Source: Microbacterium sp. No. 7
GTDB lineage: Bacteria > Actinomycetota > Actinomycetes > Actinomycetales > Microbacteriaceae
Assembly (NCBI RefSeq): GCF_001314225.1
Contig: NZ_CP012697.1
Coordinates: forward strand, 2,976,001-3,040,000
Direction of reading: 5' to 3'
DNA: 64,000 nt
The notes beneath the pieces were generated by a model. It saw nothing but the letters and a program-made list of their open reading frames with translations, did no database searches and was not told the DNA's origin. Of the stretch, positions 1 to 10,499 are shown piece after piece. The first letter of the stretch is position 1, and every line of letters starts with the position of its first letter. A program made the translations under genes and the position numbers.

Positions 1-246
1 ACGTCGAGCAGCCCGGCGGGGATCTCCCAGTCGCGCATGCGGATCGGATGCCGGTACTGCTGGATCACCGCGACGCGCTGCCGGTCGTCGATCGCGACGA
101 CGGCGGCCGCGCCGGGGTGGTCGACGTACTGGCGCACGATCTCGTCGTCGCCGTAGCGGAACGTGTCGCTGCGCACGTCCCACACGCGGCCCTCGTAGAC
201 GAGCGCGGAGTCGACGATCTCGACGTCGACGCTCTCATCGCGGATC

Positions 247-254
<8 letters not shown>
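1..254 (-). CDS. NUDIX hydrolase, ADP-ribose pyrophosphatase-like (C-terminus outside window)
   Basis: Only the N-terminal 84 or so residues are present; the gene runs off the left edge. The reading frame starts [16 protein letters not shown] and continues through an [14 protein letters not shown] stretch and an I-Q-Q-Y-R-H-P-I-R motif, which is the usual N-terminal domain of ADP-ribose pyrophosphatases (NudF/MutT type). The NUDIX box itself would lie outside the window. Its ATG overlaps the end of pyrG by 8 bases (ATGACTGA), so the two are translationally coupled. A NUDIX hydrolase follows pyrG in other actinobacteria as I recall. The substrate cannot be told from this fragment. Confidence 0.8.
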
Positions 255-1938
<1,684 letters not shown>

Positions 1939-1946
1939 GGGCTTTC

Positions 1947-1952
1947 ATGCTA
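1947..1952 (-). promoter_or_regulatory. Candidate -10 box for pyrG
   Basis: TAGCAT on the minus strand, 8 bases before the pyrG GTG, overlapping the end of the GH32 gene (its TGA is followed directly by AGCAT). The position fits leaderless transcription as at several other genes here. No convincing -35 element is visible, so this is tentative. Confidence 0.4.
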
Positions 1953-3416
1953 TCAGCCCGGCTCCGAGAGCGGGGCTGACACGATGAACTCCTCGAGGTG
2001 CGCCGCGCCGCCGAGCGCGTGCACCCACGCGTGCGGGCCGGCCTGCACGCCCGTCAGGTTGGTGAACGCGCGGGTCCCGCCGTCGGCGAACAGCTCGAGC
2101 GACCCACGGTCGACCCACAGCGTCCACTCGACGAGGTCTCCCCCGCGCACCGGCATCGACTCGACGCTGCGGAAGTCGGCGGGCCAGTGCTCGGGCACCG
2201 CCGTGCGCCGGTCGAGCCGCACGCGGCTGTCGTGCGCGTCGTAGAACAGCGTGACCGCGTTCCCGGCATCCGACCCGAGGGTCAGCGCGAGCCCGTGCGC
2301 GCCGTCGAGCCGCGCGCGCACGTCGATGCGGCACGCCTCGGGGATCTCGACGTCGAGCGCCGCGGCCTGCTCTCCGAACCGGAGCGCCGACACCGTCGCG
2401 ACCGGCGCGACGCGCGGGCCGATCGCCTCCTGCGCCAGCTGCGGCCGCCCGTCGCGCGTCACGAGCGAGAGCCGGCGCGCGAGCGTCATGCGGCCGCGCT
2501 GCGGCGCCTCCTCGTCATAGGGCATGTTCTTGGCGTAGTCCCAGTTGCTCATCCACGCGATGAGGGTGCGCTCCTCGTCGGGCAGGCCGGCGAAGGTCAC
2601 GCCGGCGTAGCAGTCGCGCCCGTAGTCGAGCCAGTCGAAGCGCTCGAGCTCGTCGCGGTCGTGGGGGCCGGCCTCGAGCTCCTCGGGGGCCGGCTCGTCG
2701 GGGACGAAGGTCACGCCGTCGAACCGGCCGACCACGTACTGCGTGCCCGAGCCGCCCGCGACGCCGCCGGGGCTCAGGCTGATGACGAGCACCCAGCGCG
2801 TGTCGGCGGGATCGCCGTCGACCGCGAGCGGGAACAGGTCGGGGCACTCCCACACCCCGCCGACCGCGCCGCGCGGCCCGTACGACGACAGGTACTCCCA
2901 CGACCGCAGGTCGTCGGAGCGGTAGAGGACGACCTCGCGGTCCATCGCCTCGACCGCCACCATGACCCAGTGTTCGCCCGCGGCACCGGCGTAGCGGATG
3001 ACCTTCGGGTCGCGGAAGTCGGCGGACGACCGGTCGACGACGGGGTTGCCCTCGTACTCCGCCCAGGTCTCGCCGTCGTCGAGGCTGTACGCGATCGCCT
3101 GCGCCTCGTGCCGCACCGCGTGATCGTGCGCCGTGTAGATCGCCACGAGCGCGGGGTCCGGGCCGGTGCCGAACCCCGCGCTGCCGGTCTCGTCGATGAC
3201 CGCCGAGCCCGAGTAGATCTGCGCGCGGTCGTTCTCGAGGAGGGCGACCGGGTGCTCCTGCCAGTTCACGAGGTCGGTGCTGGAGGCGTGGCCCCAGCTC
3301 ATGTGCCCGTGGTCGATCCCGTAGGGGTTGTACTGGAAGAAGAGGTGGTAGCGCCCCCGGTGGAAGACGAGCCCGTTGGGGTCGTTCAGCCAGTTGCGCC
3401 GCGAGGCGAAGTGCAT
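1953..3416 (-). CDS. GH32 beta-fructosidase (levanase/inulinase/sucrose hydrolase type), cytoplasmic
   Basis: Glycoside hydrolase family 32 enzyme releasing fructose from sucrose or beta-fructans. The three family motifs are visible: WLNDPNG with the nucleophile Asp12, FRDP with the transition-state Asp136, and ECPDLF with the acid/base Glu190. The C-terminal third is the usual beta-sandwich module. At 487 residues it is a standard length. There is no signal peptide: the protein starts directly at the catalytic motif, and the ATG has a good ribosome site (GGAAAGGA). Substrate must therefore be imported, which fits the ABC transporter genes upstream in the same operon. Whether the natural substrate is sucrose, an inulin-type or a levan-type oligosaccharide cannot be read from the sequence. 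Confidence 0.93.
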   Translation of the reverse strand: MHFASRRNWLNDPNGLVFHRGRYHLFFQYNPYGIDHGHMSWGHASSTDLVNWQEHPVALLENDRAQIYSGSAVIDETGSAGFGTGPDPALVAIYTAHDHAVRHEAQAIAYSLDDGETWAEYEGNPVVDRSSADFRDPKVIRYAGAAGEHWVMVAVEAMDREVVLYRSDDLRSWEYLSSYGPRGAVGGVWECPDLFPLAVDGDPADTRWVLVISLSPGGVAGGSGTQYVVGRFDGVTFVPDEPAPEELEAGPHDRDELERFDWLDYGRDCYAGVTFAGLPDEERTLIAWMSNWDYAKNMPYDEEAPQRGRMTLARRLSLVTRDGRPQLAQEAIGPRVAPVATVSALRFGEQAAALDVEIPEACRIDVRARLDGAHGLALTLGSDAGNAVTLFYDAHDSRVRLDRRTAVPEHWPADFRSVESMPVRGGDLVEWTLWVDRGSLELFADGGTRAFTNLTGVQAGPHAWVHALGGAAHLEEFIVSAPLSEPG

Positions 3417-3482
3417 GCCGTCCTTTCCGCTGCGTATGCCCGCTCTACGTCCACGTGCCCGGGGTCTCCGTGCCGGTGGCGA

Positions 3483-4316
3483 TCACTTGCCGGCGCCGGC
3501 GGTCAGGCCCTCGCGCAGAGGCTTCTGCCCGAAGATGAACACCAGCAGGGCGGGGATCATCGAGATCACGACGCCCGCGAGCACCGTGGAGACACTCCCC
3601 GTTCCCAGGTTGCCCTGGAGCGTCACGAGACCCAGTGGAAGAGTGAAGTTCTGATCGCTGATGGTCATGATCAGCGGCCGGAAGAACTCGTTCCAATGGT
3701 AGTTGAACGCGAGGATGCCGACGATCGCGAGGCCCGGCGTGGCCAGCGGCAGGTAGATGCTGAAGAACACCTTCCACGGGCCCGCGCCGTCGATCTGCGC
3801 GGCCTCGGCGAACTCCGTGGGCAGGCCCATGAAGTACTGCCGCATGAGGAACGTGCCGAACGCCGTGGGCAGCGCCGGGATGATGAGCGCGAGCAGCGTG
3901 TCGGCCAGTCCCATGCCGCGGATGAGCATGAACACGGGCACGATCGTGACCTGCATCGGCACCATCATCGTGGCGAGGATGAGCGCGAACAGCAGCTTCT
4001 TGCTGCGGAACTCGAACCGTGCGAAGACGTAGCCGGCCATGGCCGCGCTCAGCATCTGCCCGATCGCGACGAGCAGCGTCACGAGCGCGCTGTTCCACGT
4101 GTACAGCCACACGGGGATCTTGTCGAACACGTCGGCGAAGGCCGCGAGGCCGAACGTCGTCGTGTGCGTCTCGACGTCCGACGGCGTCAGCGCCGTGATG
4201 AGCGTCCAGACGACGGGACCGAGCGTGAGGAAGGTGGCGACGGCGAGGACGGCGTACTTGCCGACGCTGGCGAGCCCGCGCAGCGGCGAGCGGGTTTCAA
4301 CTGCTTCGATGGACAT
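3483..4316 (-). CDS. Carbohydrate ABC transporter permease, MalG type
   Basis: Inner-membrane subunit of a CUT1-family sugar importer, 277 residues with six predicted hydrophobic segments. The EAA loop that contacts the ATPase is visible as EFAEAAQIDGAGPWKVFFSIYLP (split: E-A-A---G near residue 190). It ends with the short polar tail LREGLTAGAGK typical of MalG proteins. It lies 9 bases after the MalF-type permease and 66 bases before the GH32 gene on the same strand. No ATPase gene is in the cluster, so the importer presumably uses a shared MsiK/UgpC-type ATPase encoded elsewhere, as is common for actinobacterial CUT1 systems. Confidence 0.93.
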   Translation of the reverse strand: MSIEAVETRSPLRGLASVGKYAVLAVATFLTLGPVVWTLITALTPSDVETHTTTFGLAAFADVFDKIPVWLYTWNSALVTLLVAIGQMLSAAMAGYVFARFEFRSKKLLFALILATMMVPMQVTIVPVFMLIRGMGLADTLLALIIPALPTAFGTFLMRQYFMGLPTEFAEAAQIDGAGPWKVFFSIYLPLATPGLAIVGILAFNYHWNEFFRPLIMTISDQNFTLPLGLVTLQGNLGTGSVSTVLAGVVISMIPALLVFIFGQKPLREGLTAGAGK

Positions 4317-4325
4317 CGGCCGACC

Positions 4326-5270
4326 TCACCCGTAGAAGACGAAACGCTTGCTGAGCTGGAACTGGAGACCCGTGACCAGCATGATCAGAAGGGTCAGCAC
4401 GACGCCGATGGCGGATGCGCCGCCGAAGTCGAGCTGCTGGAACGCGGATTCGTAGATCACCATGACCGCCGTGCGGGTCTCGTCGCCGGGACCGCCGCGC
4501 GTGAGCACGTAGGGCTGGTCGAAGATCTGCAGGGCGCTGATGATCGCCATGACGGATGCCACGAGCATCGTCGGGCTCACGAGCGGCAGCGTGATCTGGC
4601 GGAACTGCGTCCAGCCGGTCGCGCCGTCGAGCGACGAGGCCTCGTACACCTCCTTGGGGATGGCCGCGATGCCGCCGATGAACAGCAGGAACGTGAAGCC
4701 GAAGTTCTGCCACACGTACACGAGCAGCACGACGATCTTCGCGCCGAAGCCCGTCGTCAGCCAGCCGACCTTGCCGACGCCGATGAAGGCGAGGAACTCG
4801 TTGACGAGGCCGAACTCCTGGTTGAACAGGTAGGCCATCACGAGGGAGACCGACGCGGCCGACAGGATGAGCGGGAAGAACAGCGCCGACCGGAAGAACG
4901 TGCGCAGCCAGTTCGGCATCTTCGACTGCACGAGGATCGCGAGACCCAGCGCGACGACGAGCTGCACGATCACCGCGACGACGACGAAGCCGATCGTGTT
5001 GAGGAACGAGACCCGCACGGTCGGGTTGGTCGCGAGCTCGACGAAGTTGTCGACGCCGGCGAACTCGGGGGCCGTGATGATGTCCCAGCGGAAGAAGGCC
5101 AGCACGACCGAGCCGATGATCGGCAGGAACGCGAACAGGCCGAGGCCGATCACGGTGGGCGCGAGGAAGACCCAGATGAGCAGCCGGTTGCCCTTGTTGC
5201 CGCCGACGTCGCCGGCGCCGTTCGGGTTCTTCAGTGCTCGCGTCGTGGGAGCAACGGTGGTGGTGGACAT
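4326..5270 (-). CDS. Carbohydrate ABC transporter permease, MalF type
   Basis: Second membrane subunit of the same CUT1 importer, 314 residues. The start MSTTTVAPTTRALKN is taken because its ATG shares one base with the stop of the binding-protein gene (TGATG). Six hydrophobic segments follow, beginning LLIWVFLAPTVIGLGLFAF, and the EAA motif lies in KEVYEASSLDGATGW, followed by FRQITLPLVSP. Longer readings upstream run out of frame through the binding-protein gene and are not real. Confidence 0.93.
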   Translation of the reverse strand: MSTTTVAPTTRALKNPNGAGDVGGNKGNRLLIWVFLAPTVIGLGLFAFLPIIGSVVLAFFRWDIITAPEFAGVDNFVELATNPTVRVSFLNTIGFVVVAVIVQLVVALGLAILVQSKMPNWLRTFFRSALFFPLILSAASVSLVMAYLFNQEFGLVNEFLAFIGVGKVGWLTTGFGAKIVVLLVYVWQNFGFTFLLFIGGIAAIPKEVYEASSLDGATGWTQFRQITLPLVSPTMLVASVMAIISALQIFDQPYVLTRGGPGDETRTAVMVIYESAFQQLDFGGASAIGVVLTLLIMLVTGLQFQLSKRFVFYG

Positions 5271-6652
5271 CAGCGCCCCCTCAGTGCGAGCTCGAGATCG
5301 CGCTGCATGGTCTCCAGGCCGCGCCTGACCCCGTCGGGTCCGTTCGTGATGGTCGAGACGACGTTCTTGATGAGCGCCGACTCGACGGCCGCCTGCTGGG
5401 GCGGGGCGGGCATGGGCCCGGTCGTGGGGAACTTGTCGAGCGTGTCGTAGAACACCTGCCAGTTCTTGGGGCCGACGCCGGCGCCGTAGAGCTGGTCGTT
5501 GAGCGTGCGGCGGGGCAGCGACGAGTCGGGCTTCTGGTGCGCGATGCTCATGCCCTCGACCGACACGCAGTACTTGAGCCACTCCCACGCCTCGTCCTTG
5601 CGCTGCGACGTCTGCATGATGGCGTAGCCGCCGGCGCCGAACTGGTGCCGCTGGCTGCGCATCTTGGGGAAGAACGTCACGTCGTAGTCCTCGTTCGCGA
5701 AGCCGGCGTCCTTCAGGCCCTGCACCCAGAACCCGCCGGCGGGCGTCATGCCCACCGATCCGCGGGCGAACAGGGCGACCAGCTCGTTGCCGCCGCCCTG
5801 TGCGGGATTGGCCGCGAGCCCTTCGCCGACCATCTGCTGCAGCGCCGAGAAGCTCTCGATCGTGCGGTCGTTGAGCGCGTCGGCGTTCTCCCACAGGTAG
5901 CCGCCGCCGCGCGGGGTCTCGTTCGGGTAGAACTGCTTCCACAGCCAGTCGCCGCCCGACGCCTTCTCCTCGGTGAGGAAGCTCGTGTCGTTGACGTACA
6001 GCCAGGGCACGACGCCGCCCCAGAGGCGGTTGTTCCAGAAGTACGGCAGGAAGTTGCCCGAGGCCGAGCTCTTCATCTTGCGCGCGACGTCGAAGAAGTC
6101 GTCGAGCGTCCAGTTGTCGCTCGGGCGCTCGAGGCCGGCGCGCTCCAGCGCCGAGGTGTTGTAGTAGACGTTCGCGGCGTTGAAGTTGTCGGGCAGCTGG
6201 AACAGATTGCCCTTGTACAGGAACGCCTCGACGAGCGAGGGGTGCACGTCGTCGAAGTAGTCCTGCATCTCGGCGGCGTCGCGCTGCACGTACTCGTCGA
6301 TGGGGTACGCCATGCGCGAGGCGAACAGCTGCGTGCCCTCGGTCGCGACCGTGACGACGTCCGGCGGCGTGCCCGCCGCGACCATCGTGAGGATCTTGGC
6401 GAAGTAGCTGCTCCAGTCCTGTCCCTGGATCGCGACGATGCGCACGGGGATGCCGGGGTGCAGACGCTGGAAGCCCGCGACGAGCTCCTGGCGTGCGGCG
6501 GCGTCCTGCGCCGTGCCGAAGAGGGCGACGGTCAGCGCGTCGTCGCCGCGGCCGGGGATGTCTCCACCCGTGAGCCGCGGCCACGATATCGCCGTGCCCA
6601 CGACCCCCAGCCCGATCAGTCCGAGCATCGCCCGGCGAGATAGCTCTGCCAC
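5270..6652 (-). CDS. Sugar ABC transporter substrate-binding protein, Tat-type signal
   Basis: Extracellular solute-binding protein (family 1, CUT1) that delivers the sugar to the two downstream permeases. I place the start at the GTG at 6652 because AGGAGA lies 6 bases before it; that gives 460 residues and an N-terminus VAELSRRAMLGLIGLG, a twin-arginine (SRRxML) export signal followed by a hydrophobic stretch. A longer reading starting 66 bases upstream lacks a ribosome site and would bury the signal. No lipobox is seen. The mature part shows the usual ALTVALFGTAQD strand and the AAGTPPDVVTV segment of this family. The operator and promoter for the operon lie directly upstream. Confidence 0.92.
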   Translation of the reverse strand: MAELSRRAMLGLIGLGVVGTAISWPRLTGGDIPGRGDDALTVALFGTAQDAAARQELVAGFQRLHPGIPVRIVAIQGQDWSSYFAKILTMVAAGTPPDVVTVATEGTQLFASRMAYPIDEYVQRDAAEMQDYFDDVHPSLVEAFLYKGNLFQLPDNFNAANVYYNTSALERAGLERPSDNWTLDDFFDVARKMKSSASGNFLPYFWNNRLWGGVVPWLYVNDTSFLTEEKASGGDWLWKQFYPNETPRGGGYLWENADALNDRTIESFSALQQMVGEGLAANPAQGGGNELVALFARGSVGMTPAGGFWVQGLKDAGFANEDYDVTFFPKMRSQRHQFGAGGYAIMQTSQRKDEAWEWLKYCVSVEGMSIAHQKPDSSLPRRTLNDQLYGAGVGPKNWQVFYDTLDKFPTTGPMPAPPQQAAVESALIKNVVSTITNGPDGVRRGLETMQRDLELALRGR

Positions 6653-6707
6653 GTTGTCTCCTGTCCACACCGTTGTCGCAGGTTGTCGTCTGTGTTGAGA
6701 CGAGGGT

Positions 6708-6723
6708 GCTAAAAGCATTTAGC
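6708..6723. promoter_or_regulatory. LacI-family operator
   Basis: Perfect inverted repeat GCTAAA-AGCA-TTTAGC placed at the transcription start of the sugar operon and between it and the divergent LacI-type gene. The sequence style fits operators of sugar LacI regulators. Binding by the neighbouring regulator is inferred from position. Confidence 0.75.
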
Positions 6724-6730
6724 TCCCGAC

Positions 6731-6760
6731 ACGGTAGCAATCCTGGGAGAACGCTGTCAA
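6731..6760 (-). promoter_or_regulatory. Promoter of the sugar-utilisation operon
   Basis: On the minus strand TTGACA (6760-6755) is followed after 18 bases by TACCGT (6736-6731). The expected transcription start falls at about 6724, on the edge of the inverted repeat at 6708-6723, an arrangement typical of a repressed promoter. Confidence 0.75.
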
Positions 6761-6827
6761 GGACTTTCGCGGGATGCGGGCGGGCTGGCTAGCATCGGAG
6801 GTTCAGGGCGAGTCGAGGGAGGTCGAC

Positions 6828-7859
6828 ATGTCCCCTTCGTCGGGCCGACGGCCGACGCTCGCCGACGTCGCGGCGCTGTCGGGCATGTCCAAGTCCGCGG
6901 TGAGCCTCATCCTCAACGACCGTCCCGGCTCGCGGCTCTCGCCCGAGGCGGCCGAGCGGGTGCGCGCGGCGGCCGAGGAGCTCGGCTACCGGCCCAACCC
7001 CGCGGCGCAGAGCCTGCGCTGGGGCCGCACGCGCACGCTCGGCTTCGTGTCCGACGAGGTGACGATCACGCGCTTCGCCTCCGGCATGATCAGCGGCGCG
7101 CTCGAGGCGGGCGCGGCACGCGACCACTCCGTGCTCATCGCGGAGGCGAACGGCGACCACGACCGGCTGGCGTCGTCCTTCCAGCTCATGCTCGACCGGC
7201 GCGTCGACGGGATGATCGTCGGCCTCATGCGCGCACGCCGCGTCGAGCTGCCGCCCGCGCCCGCGAACCTCCCCATCGTCATCGTCAACGGCGAGTCCGG
7301 CGCGGGCCACGCCAGCGTGCTGCCCGACGAGCGCGAGGCCGGGCACGCGATGGCGCGGCTCCTCACCGATGCCGGGCACCGGCGCATCGCCGTCGTCGGC
7401 GCCCTGACGGCCGACGTCTCCGACCCCGCGATCTCGGTCACGATCGAGGCGCGCTTCGCGGGCATGGGCGACGCGTTCGCGGCCGCCGGCGTGCGGCCGA
7501 TCATCACGCGCATCGACGAGTGGTTCCCGACGCTCGGCTACGAGACCACGGTGCGCACGATGACCGCGCATCCCGACGTCACGGCGATCCTCGCGAGCAA
7601 CGACAGCGTGGCGTTCGGCGTCTATCAGGCGCTCGCGAGCCTCGGCCTGCGCATCCCCGACGACGTCTCCGTCGCCTCGTTCGACGACGAGGTGCTCACC
7701 GGGTACATGCGCCCGGGCCTGACGACGGCACGGCTCCCCTACGAGGAGATGGCGCGCCACGGCGTCGAGATGCTGCTCGGCGACCGGCCGCTCGGCCCGC
7801 ACCGCGTCGGCATGCCGGTCGTCGTGCGCGACTCGATCGCCCCGCCCCGGGCACGCTGA
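6828..7859 (+). CDS. LacI-family transcriptional repressor of the sugar operon
   Basis: 343 residues. The N-terminal helix-turn-helix is TLADVAALSGMSKSAVSLIL (about residues 9-28), followed by the hinge helix region ELGYRPNPAAQSLR. The rest is a periplasmic-binding-protein-like sensor domain with the usual ILASNDSVAFGVYQAL and VSVASFDDE segments. The start at 6828 is chosen because AGGGAGG lies 5 bases before the ATG; an upstream in-frame start has no ribosome site. It is transcribed away from the ABC/GH32 operon, and the palindrome between them is the likely target. The inducer is presumably a fructose-containing sugar (inference from GH32). Confidence 0.93.
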   Translation: MSPSSGRRPTLADVAALSGMSKSAVSLILNDRPGSRLSPEAAERVRAAAEELGYRPNPAAQSLRWGRTRTLGFVSDEVTITRFASGMISGALEAGAARDHSVLIAEANGDHDRLASSFQLMLDRRVDGMIVGLMRARRVELPPAPANLPIVIVNGESGAGHASVLPDEREAGHAMARLLTDAGHRRIAVVGALTADVSDPAISVTIEARFAGMGDAFAAAGVRPIITRIDEWFPTLGYETTVRTMTAHPDVTAILASNDSVAFGVYQALASLGLRIPDDVSVASFDDEVLTGYMRPGLTTARLPYEEMARHGVEMLLGDRPLGPHRVGMPVVVRDSIAPPRAR

Positions 7860-7887
7860 GGGCGCGCGGCCTCGCAGGCATCCGCTC

Positions 7888-9582
7888 TCAGCCTCCTGCA
7901 CCCAGGGCGAGCAGCTCGCGCGCGTGCTCGAGCGCGACGTCGCTGTCGGGCATGCCCGACAGCAGCCGCGCCATCTCGGCCTCGCGCTGGGGGCCCTCGA
8001 GGCGCTGCACGCTGGACGCCGTCACGGAGCCGTCGCTCGACTTCACGACGTTCAGGTGGTTGTTCGCGAACGCGGCGACCTGGGCGAGGTGCGTCACGGC
8101 GATGACCTGGCTGGCGGAGGCGAGGCGCTTGAGCCGGCGGCCGACCTCGATCGCCGCCGCTCCCCCGATGCCGGCGTCCACCTCGTCGAAGACGAAGGTC
8201 GGCACGGGGTCGGCGCCCGCCAGCACGACCTCGATCGCGAGCATGACGCGGCTCAGCTCTCCCCCGGAGGCGCCGCGCGCGACCGGGCGGGGCGCCGCGC
8301 CGGGGTGCGGCGCGAGCAGGATCGTGATCTCGTCGCGCCCGTGCGCGCTCTCGGCGCCCGGCTCGACCGTGACCTCGACCCGCGCATCGGGCAGCGCCAG
8401 CTCGCGCAGCTCGACGGTCACCGCCTCGCCGAGGCGTGCGGCCGCGCCGCGCCGCGCCGCGGTGAGCGCGGCGGCGTGCGCGTCCAGCTCCTCGTCGGCC
8501 GCGCGGCGCTCCGCGGTGAGCCGGTCGACGCGGTCGGCGTCGTCGTCGAGGTCGGCGAGGCGCTGCGCGCCGCTGTCGCGCAGCTGCAGGGCCGCGTCCA
8601 GCGACCCGTGCGCGCGGACGAGGCCGTTCAGCGCCGCGCGGCGCTCCTCGACGGCCGCGAGCTCGTGCGGTCCCAGCTCGTCGAGGTCGGCGAGGTAGCC
8701 GCTCAGCTCCGCGGCCAGGTCCGACACGCGGTAGCCGAGGTCCTCGAGCGCGCGGGCGTGCGCGGCGAGAGCGGCGTCGCTGCCCGCCGCGCGTTCCAGG
8801 GCCCGGCGCGCATGGCCGAGCAGGGCCTGCGCGTCGGGCTGGTCGTCGTCGCTCGACAGCGCCGCGTGCGCGGTCGCCGCCGCGAGGCGCAGCTCCTCGA
8901 CGCCCGCGAGCCTCTCGGCGCGCCGGGCGAGCTCGACGTCCTCCCCCGGCTGCGGGTCCACGCGCTCGATGTCGGCGAGCGCGGCGCGCAGGTCGTCGGC
9001 CTCGCTGCGCCGGCTCTCGCGTTCGGCGGTCAGCGTCTCCAGCTCCTCGGCGATGCGCCGAGCGCGCGCGAACGCCGCGCGGTACCGCTCGGCCGCGTCC
9101 AGCAGTTCGGTGCCGCCGAACCGGTCGAGCGCGTCGCGCTGCGCGGCCTGCGAGCGCAGGCGCAGCTGCTCCGACTGGCCGTGCACGACGACGAGGTCGT
9201 CGGCGAGGTCGGAGAGCACGCCGACGGGAGCGGTGCGTCCGCCGACGGTCGCCCGGCTGCGTCCCTCGGCCGACAGCGTGCGTCCGAGGTACAGCTCCGC
9301 CCGGCCGTCGCCGAGGGGCTCGAGGTCGCCGCCCGCGTCGCCGACGCGCTCGGCGACGGCACCGGCATCCGGCACGATCCACACGCCCTCGACGGCGGCC
9401 TGCGCCGCGCCCGCGCGCACGGCGCCCGAGTCGGCGCGCTGCCCGAGCAGCAGCCCGAGCCCCGTGACGACCATGGTCTTGCCCGCGCCGGTCTCGCCCG
9501 TGACGGCGGTGAAGCCGGGGCCGATCGGCAGCGTGGCCTGCGCGATGACGCCGAGGTCACGCAGCCGGATCTCCTCGATCAC
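7888..9582 (-). CDS. recN: DNA repair protein RecN (SMC-like ATPase)
   Basis: Double-strand-break repair ATPase of the SMC/RecN family, 564 residues. Walker A is GETGAGKT (29-36), the long middle part is rich in Ala, Arg, Glu and Leu as expected for coiled coil, and the C-terminal half carries the signature ASGGELSRVMLA and Walker B TFVFDEVDAGIGG. GTG start at 9582 overlaps the stop of nadK by four bases (GTGA), so it is the last gene of a tightly packed operon. No LexA-type box is apparent near it; expression probably comes from the operon promoter upstream. It converges with the LacI gene, 28 bases apart, with no clear terminator between them. Confidence 0.97.
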   Translation of the reverse strand: MIEEIRLRDLGVIAQATLPIGPGFTAVTGETGAGKTMVVTGLGLLLGQRADSGAVRAGAAQAAVEGVWIVPDAGAVAERVGDAGGDLEPLGDGRAELYLGRTLSAEGRSRATVGGRTAPVGVLSDLADDLVVVHGQSEQLRLRSQAAQRDALDRFGGTELLDAAERYRAAFARARRIAEELETLTAERESRRSEADDLRAALADIERVDPQPGEDVELARRAERLAGVEELRLAAATAHAALSSDDDQPDAQALLGHARRALERAAGSDAALAAHARALEDLGYRVSDLAAELSGYLADLDELGPHELAAVEERRAALNGLVRAHGSLDAALQLRDSGAQRLADLDDDADRVDRLTAERRAADEELDAHAAALTAARRGAAARLGEAVTVELRELALPDARVEVTVEPGAESAHGRDEITILLAPHPGAAPRPVARGASGGELSRVMLAIEVVLAGADPVPTFVFDEVDAGIGGAAAIEVGRRLKRLASASQVIAVTHLAQVAAFANNHLNVVKSSDGSVTASSVQRLEGPQREAEMARLLSGMPDSDVALEHARELLALGAGG

Positions 9583-10499
9583 TCGGCGTCCTCCGCGACC
9601 GGGCCGCGCCAGCCGGCGACCGGCAGCCGGAACTTGCGCACGAGGCGCTCGCTGAACGGCGACGGGTGCAGCCGCGCGAGGCGCACGGGCTCCGCGGAGC
9701 GCCGCACGACGACGCGTCCGCCCGGCGGCACGTCGTGCGATCGGCGCCCGTCGCACCAGAGGATCGCCCGCCCGCCGGTGCGTCCCAGCACCTCGACGAC
9801 GACGGGGGCCTCGGGCGCGACCACGAGCGGCCGCGCGAACAGCGCGTGCGCCGAGAGCGGCACGACCTCGATCGCCTCGACCGTCGGCCAGATGACGGGT
9901 CCGCCCGCCGAGAACCCGTAGGCGGTCGAACCGGTCGGCGTCGCGACGACCATGCCGTCGCAGCCGAAGGTCGACAGCGGTCGCCCGTCGATCGCGACGA
10001 TCACCTCGAGCATGCGCTCGCGCTCCGCCTTCTCGACCGTGGCCTCGTTGAGCGCCCAGGTCTCGTAGAGCACCTCGCCCGCGTCGTCCTTCACCCGCAC
10101 GCGCAGGGTCATCCGCTCCTCGACCTCGTAGTCGCGGGCGATCACGCGGCGGATCGCGTCGTCGAGCACGTCGGCCTCGATCTCGGCGAGAAAGCCCACG
10201 TGGCCCATGTTGATGCCGAGGATGGGCACGGCTGCGCCGCGCACGAGCTCCGCGGCCCGCAGGATGGTGCCGTCGCCGCCGAGCACGATCGTCAGCTCGA
10301 TGTCGGCGGGGGCGATCGTCTCGCCCAGCGCGACGGCGGGGACCTCGCCGAGGGCCTCCAGGAGCGCCGGGTCGTCGGTGGGCACGACGGGCGTGGCGCC
10401 CGCCTCGTGCAGCACCGCGATCACGCGGCGCGCCGCGTCGACCGTCTCGGTGCGGTGCGCGTGCGCGACGACCAGGATGTTGCGTGCGGCGCCGGTCAT
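9579..10499 (-). CDS. nadK: NAD kinase
   Basis: Phosphorylates NAD to NADP; 306 residues. The family motif LGGDGTIL is at about residues 73-80, and the second conserved block TPTGSTAYGFSAGGPV is present, as is the LNEATVEK segment. The start MTGAARNILVVAH is set by the four-base ATGA overlap with tlyA. It sits between tlyA and recN, the same order as tlyA-ppnK-recN in Mycobacterium tuberculosis as I recall it. Confidence 0.97.
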   Translation of the reverse strand: MTGAARNILVVAHAHRTETVDAARRVIAVLHEAGATPVVPTDDPALLEALGEVPAVALGETIAPADIELTIVLGGDGTILRAAELVRGAAVPILGINMGHVGFLAEIEADVLDDAIRRVIARDYEVEERMTLRVRVKDDAGEVLYETWALNEATVEKAERERMLEVIVAIDGRPLSTFGCDGMVVATPTGSTAYGFSAGGPVIWPTVEAIEVVPLSAHALFARPLVVAPEAPVVVEVLGRTGGRAILWCDGRRSHDVPPGGRVVVRRSAEPVRLARLHPSPFSERLVRKFRLPVAGWRGPVAEDAE

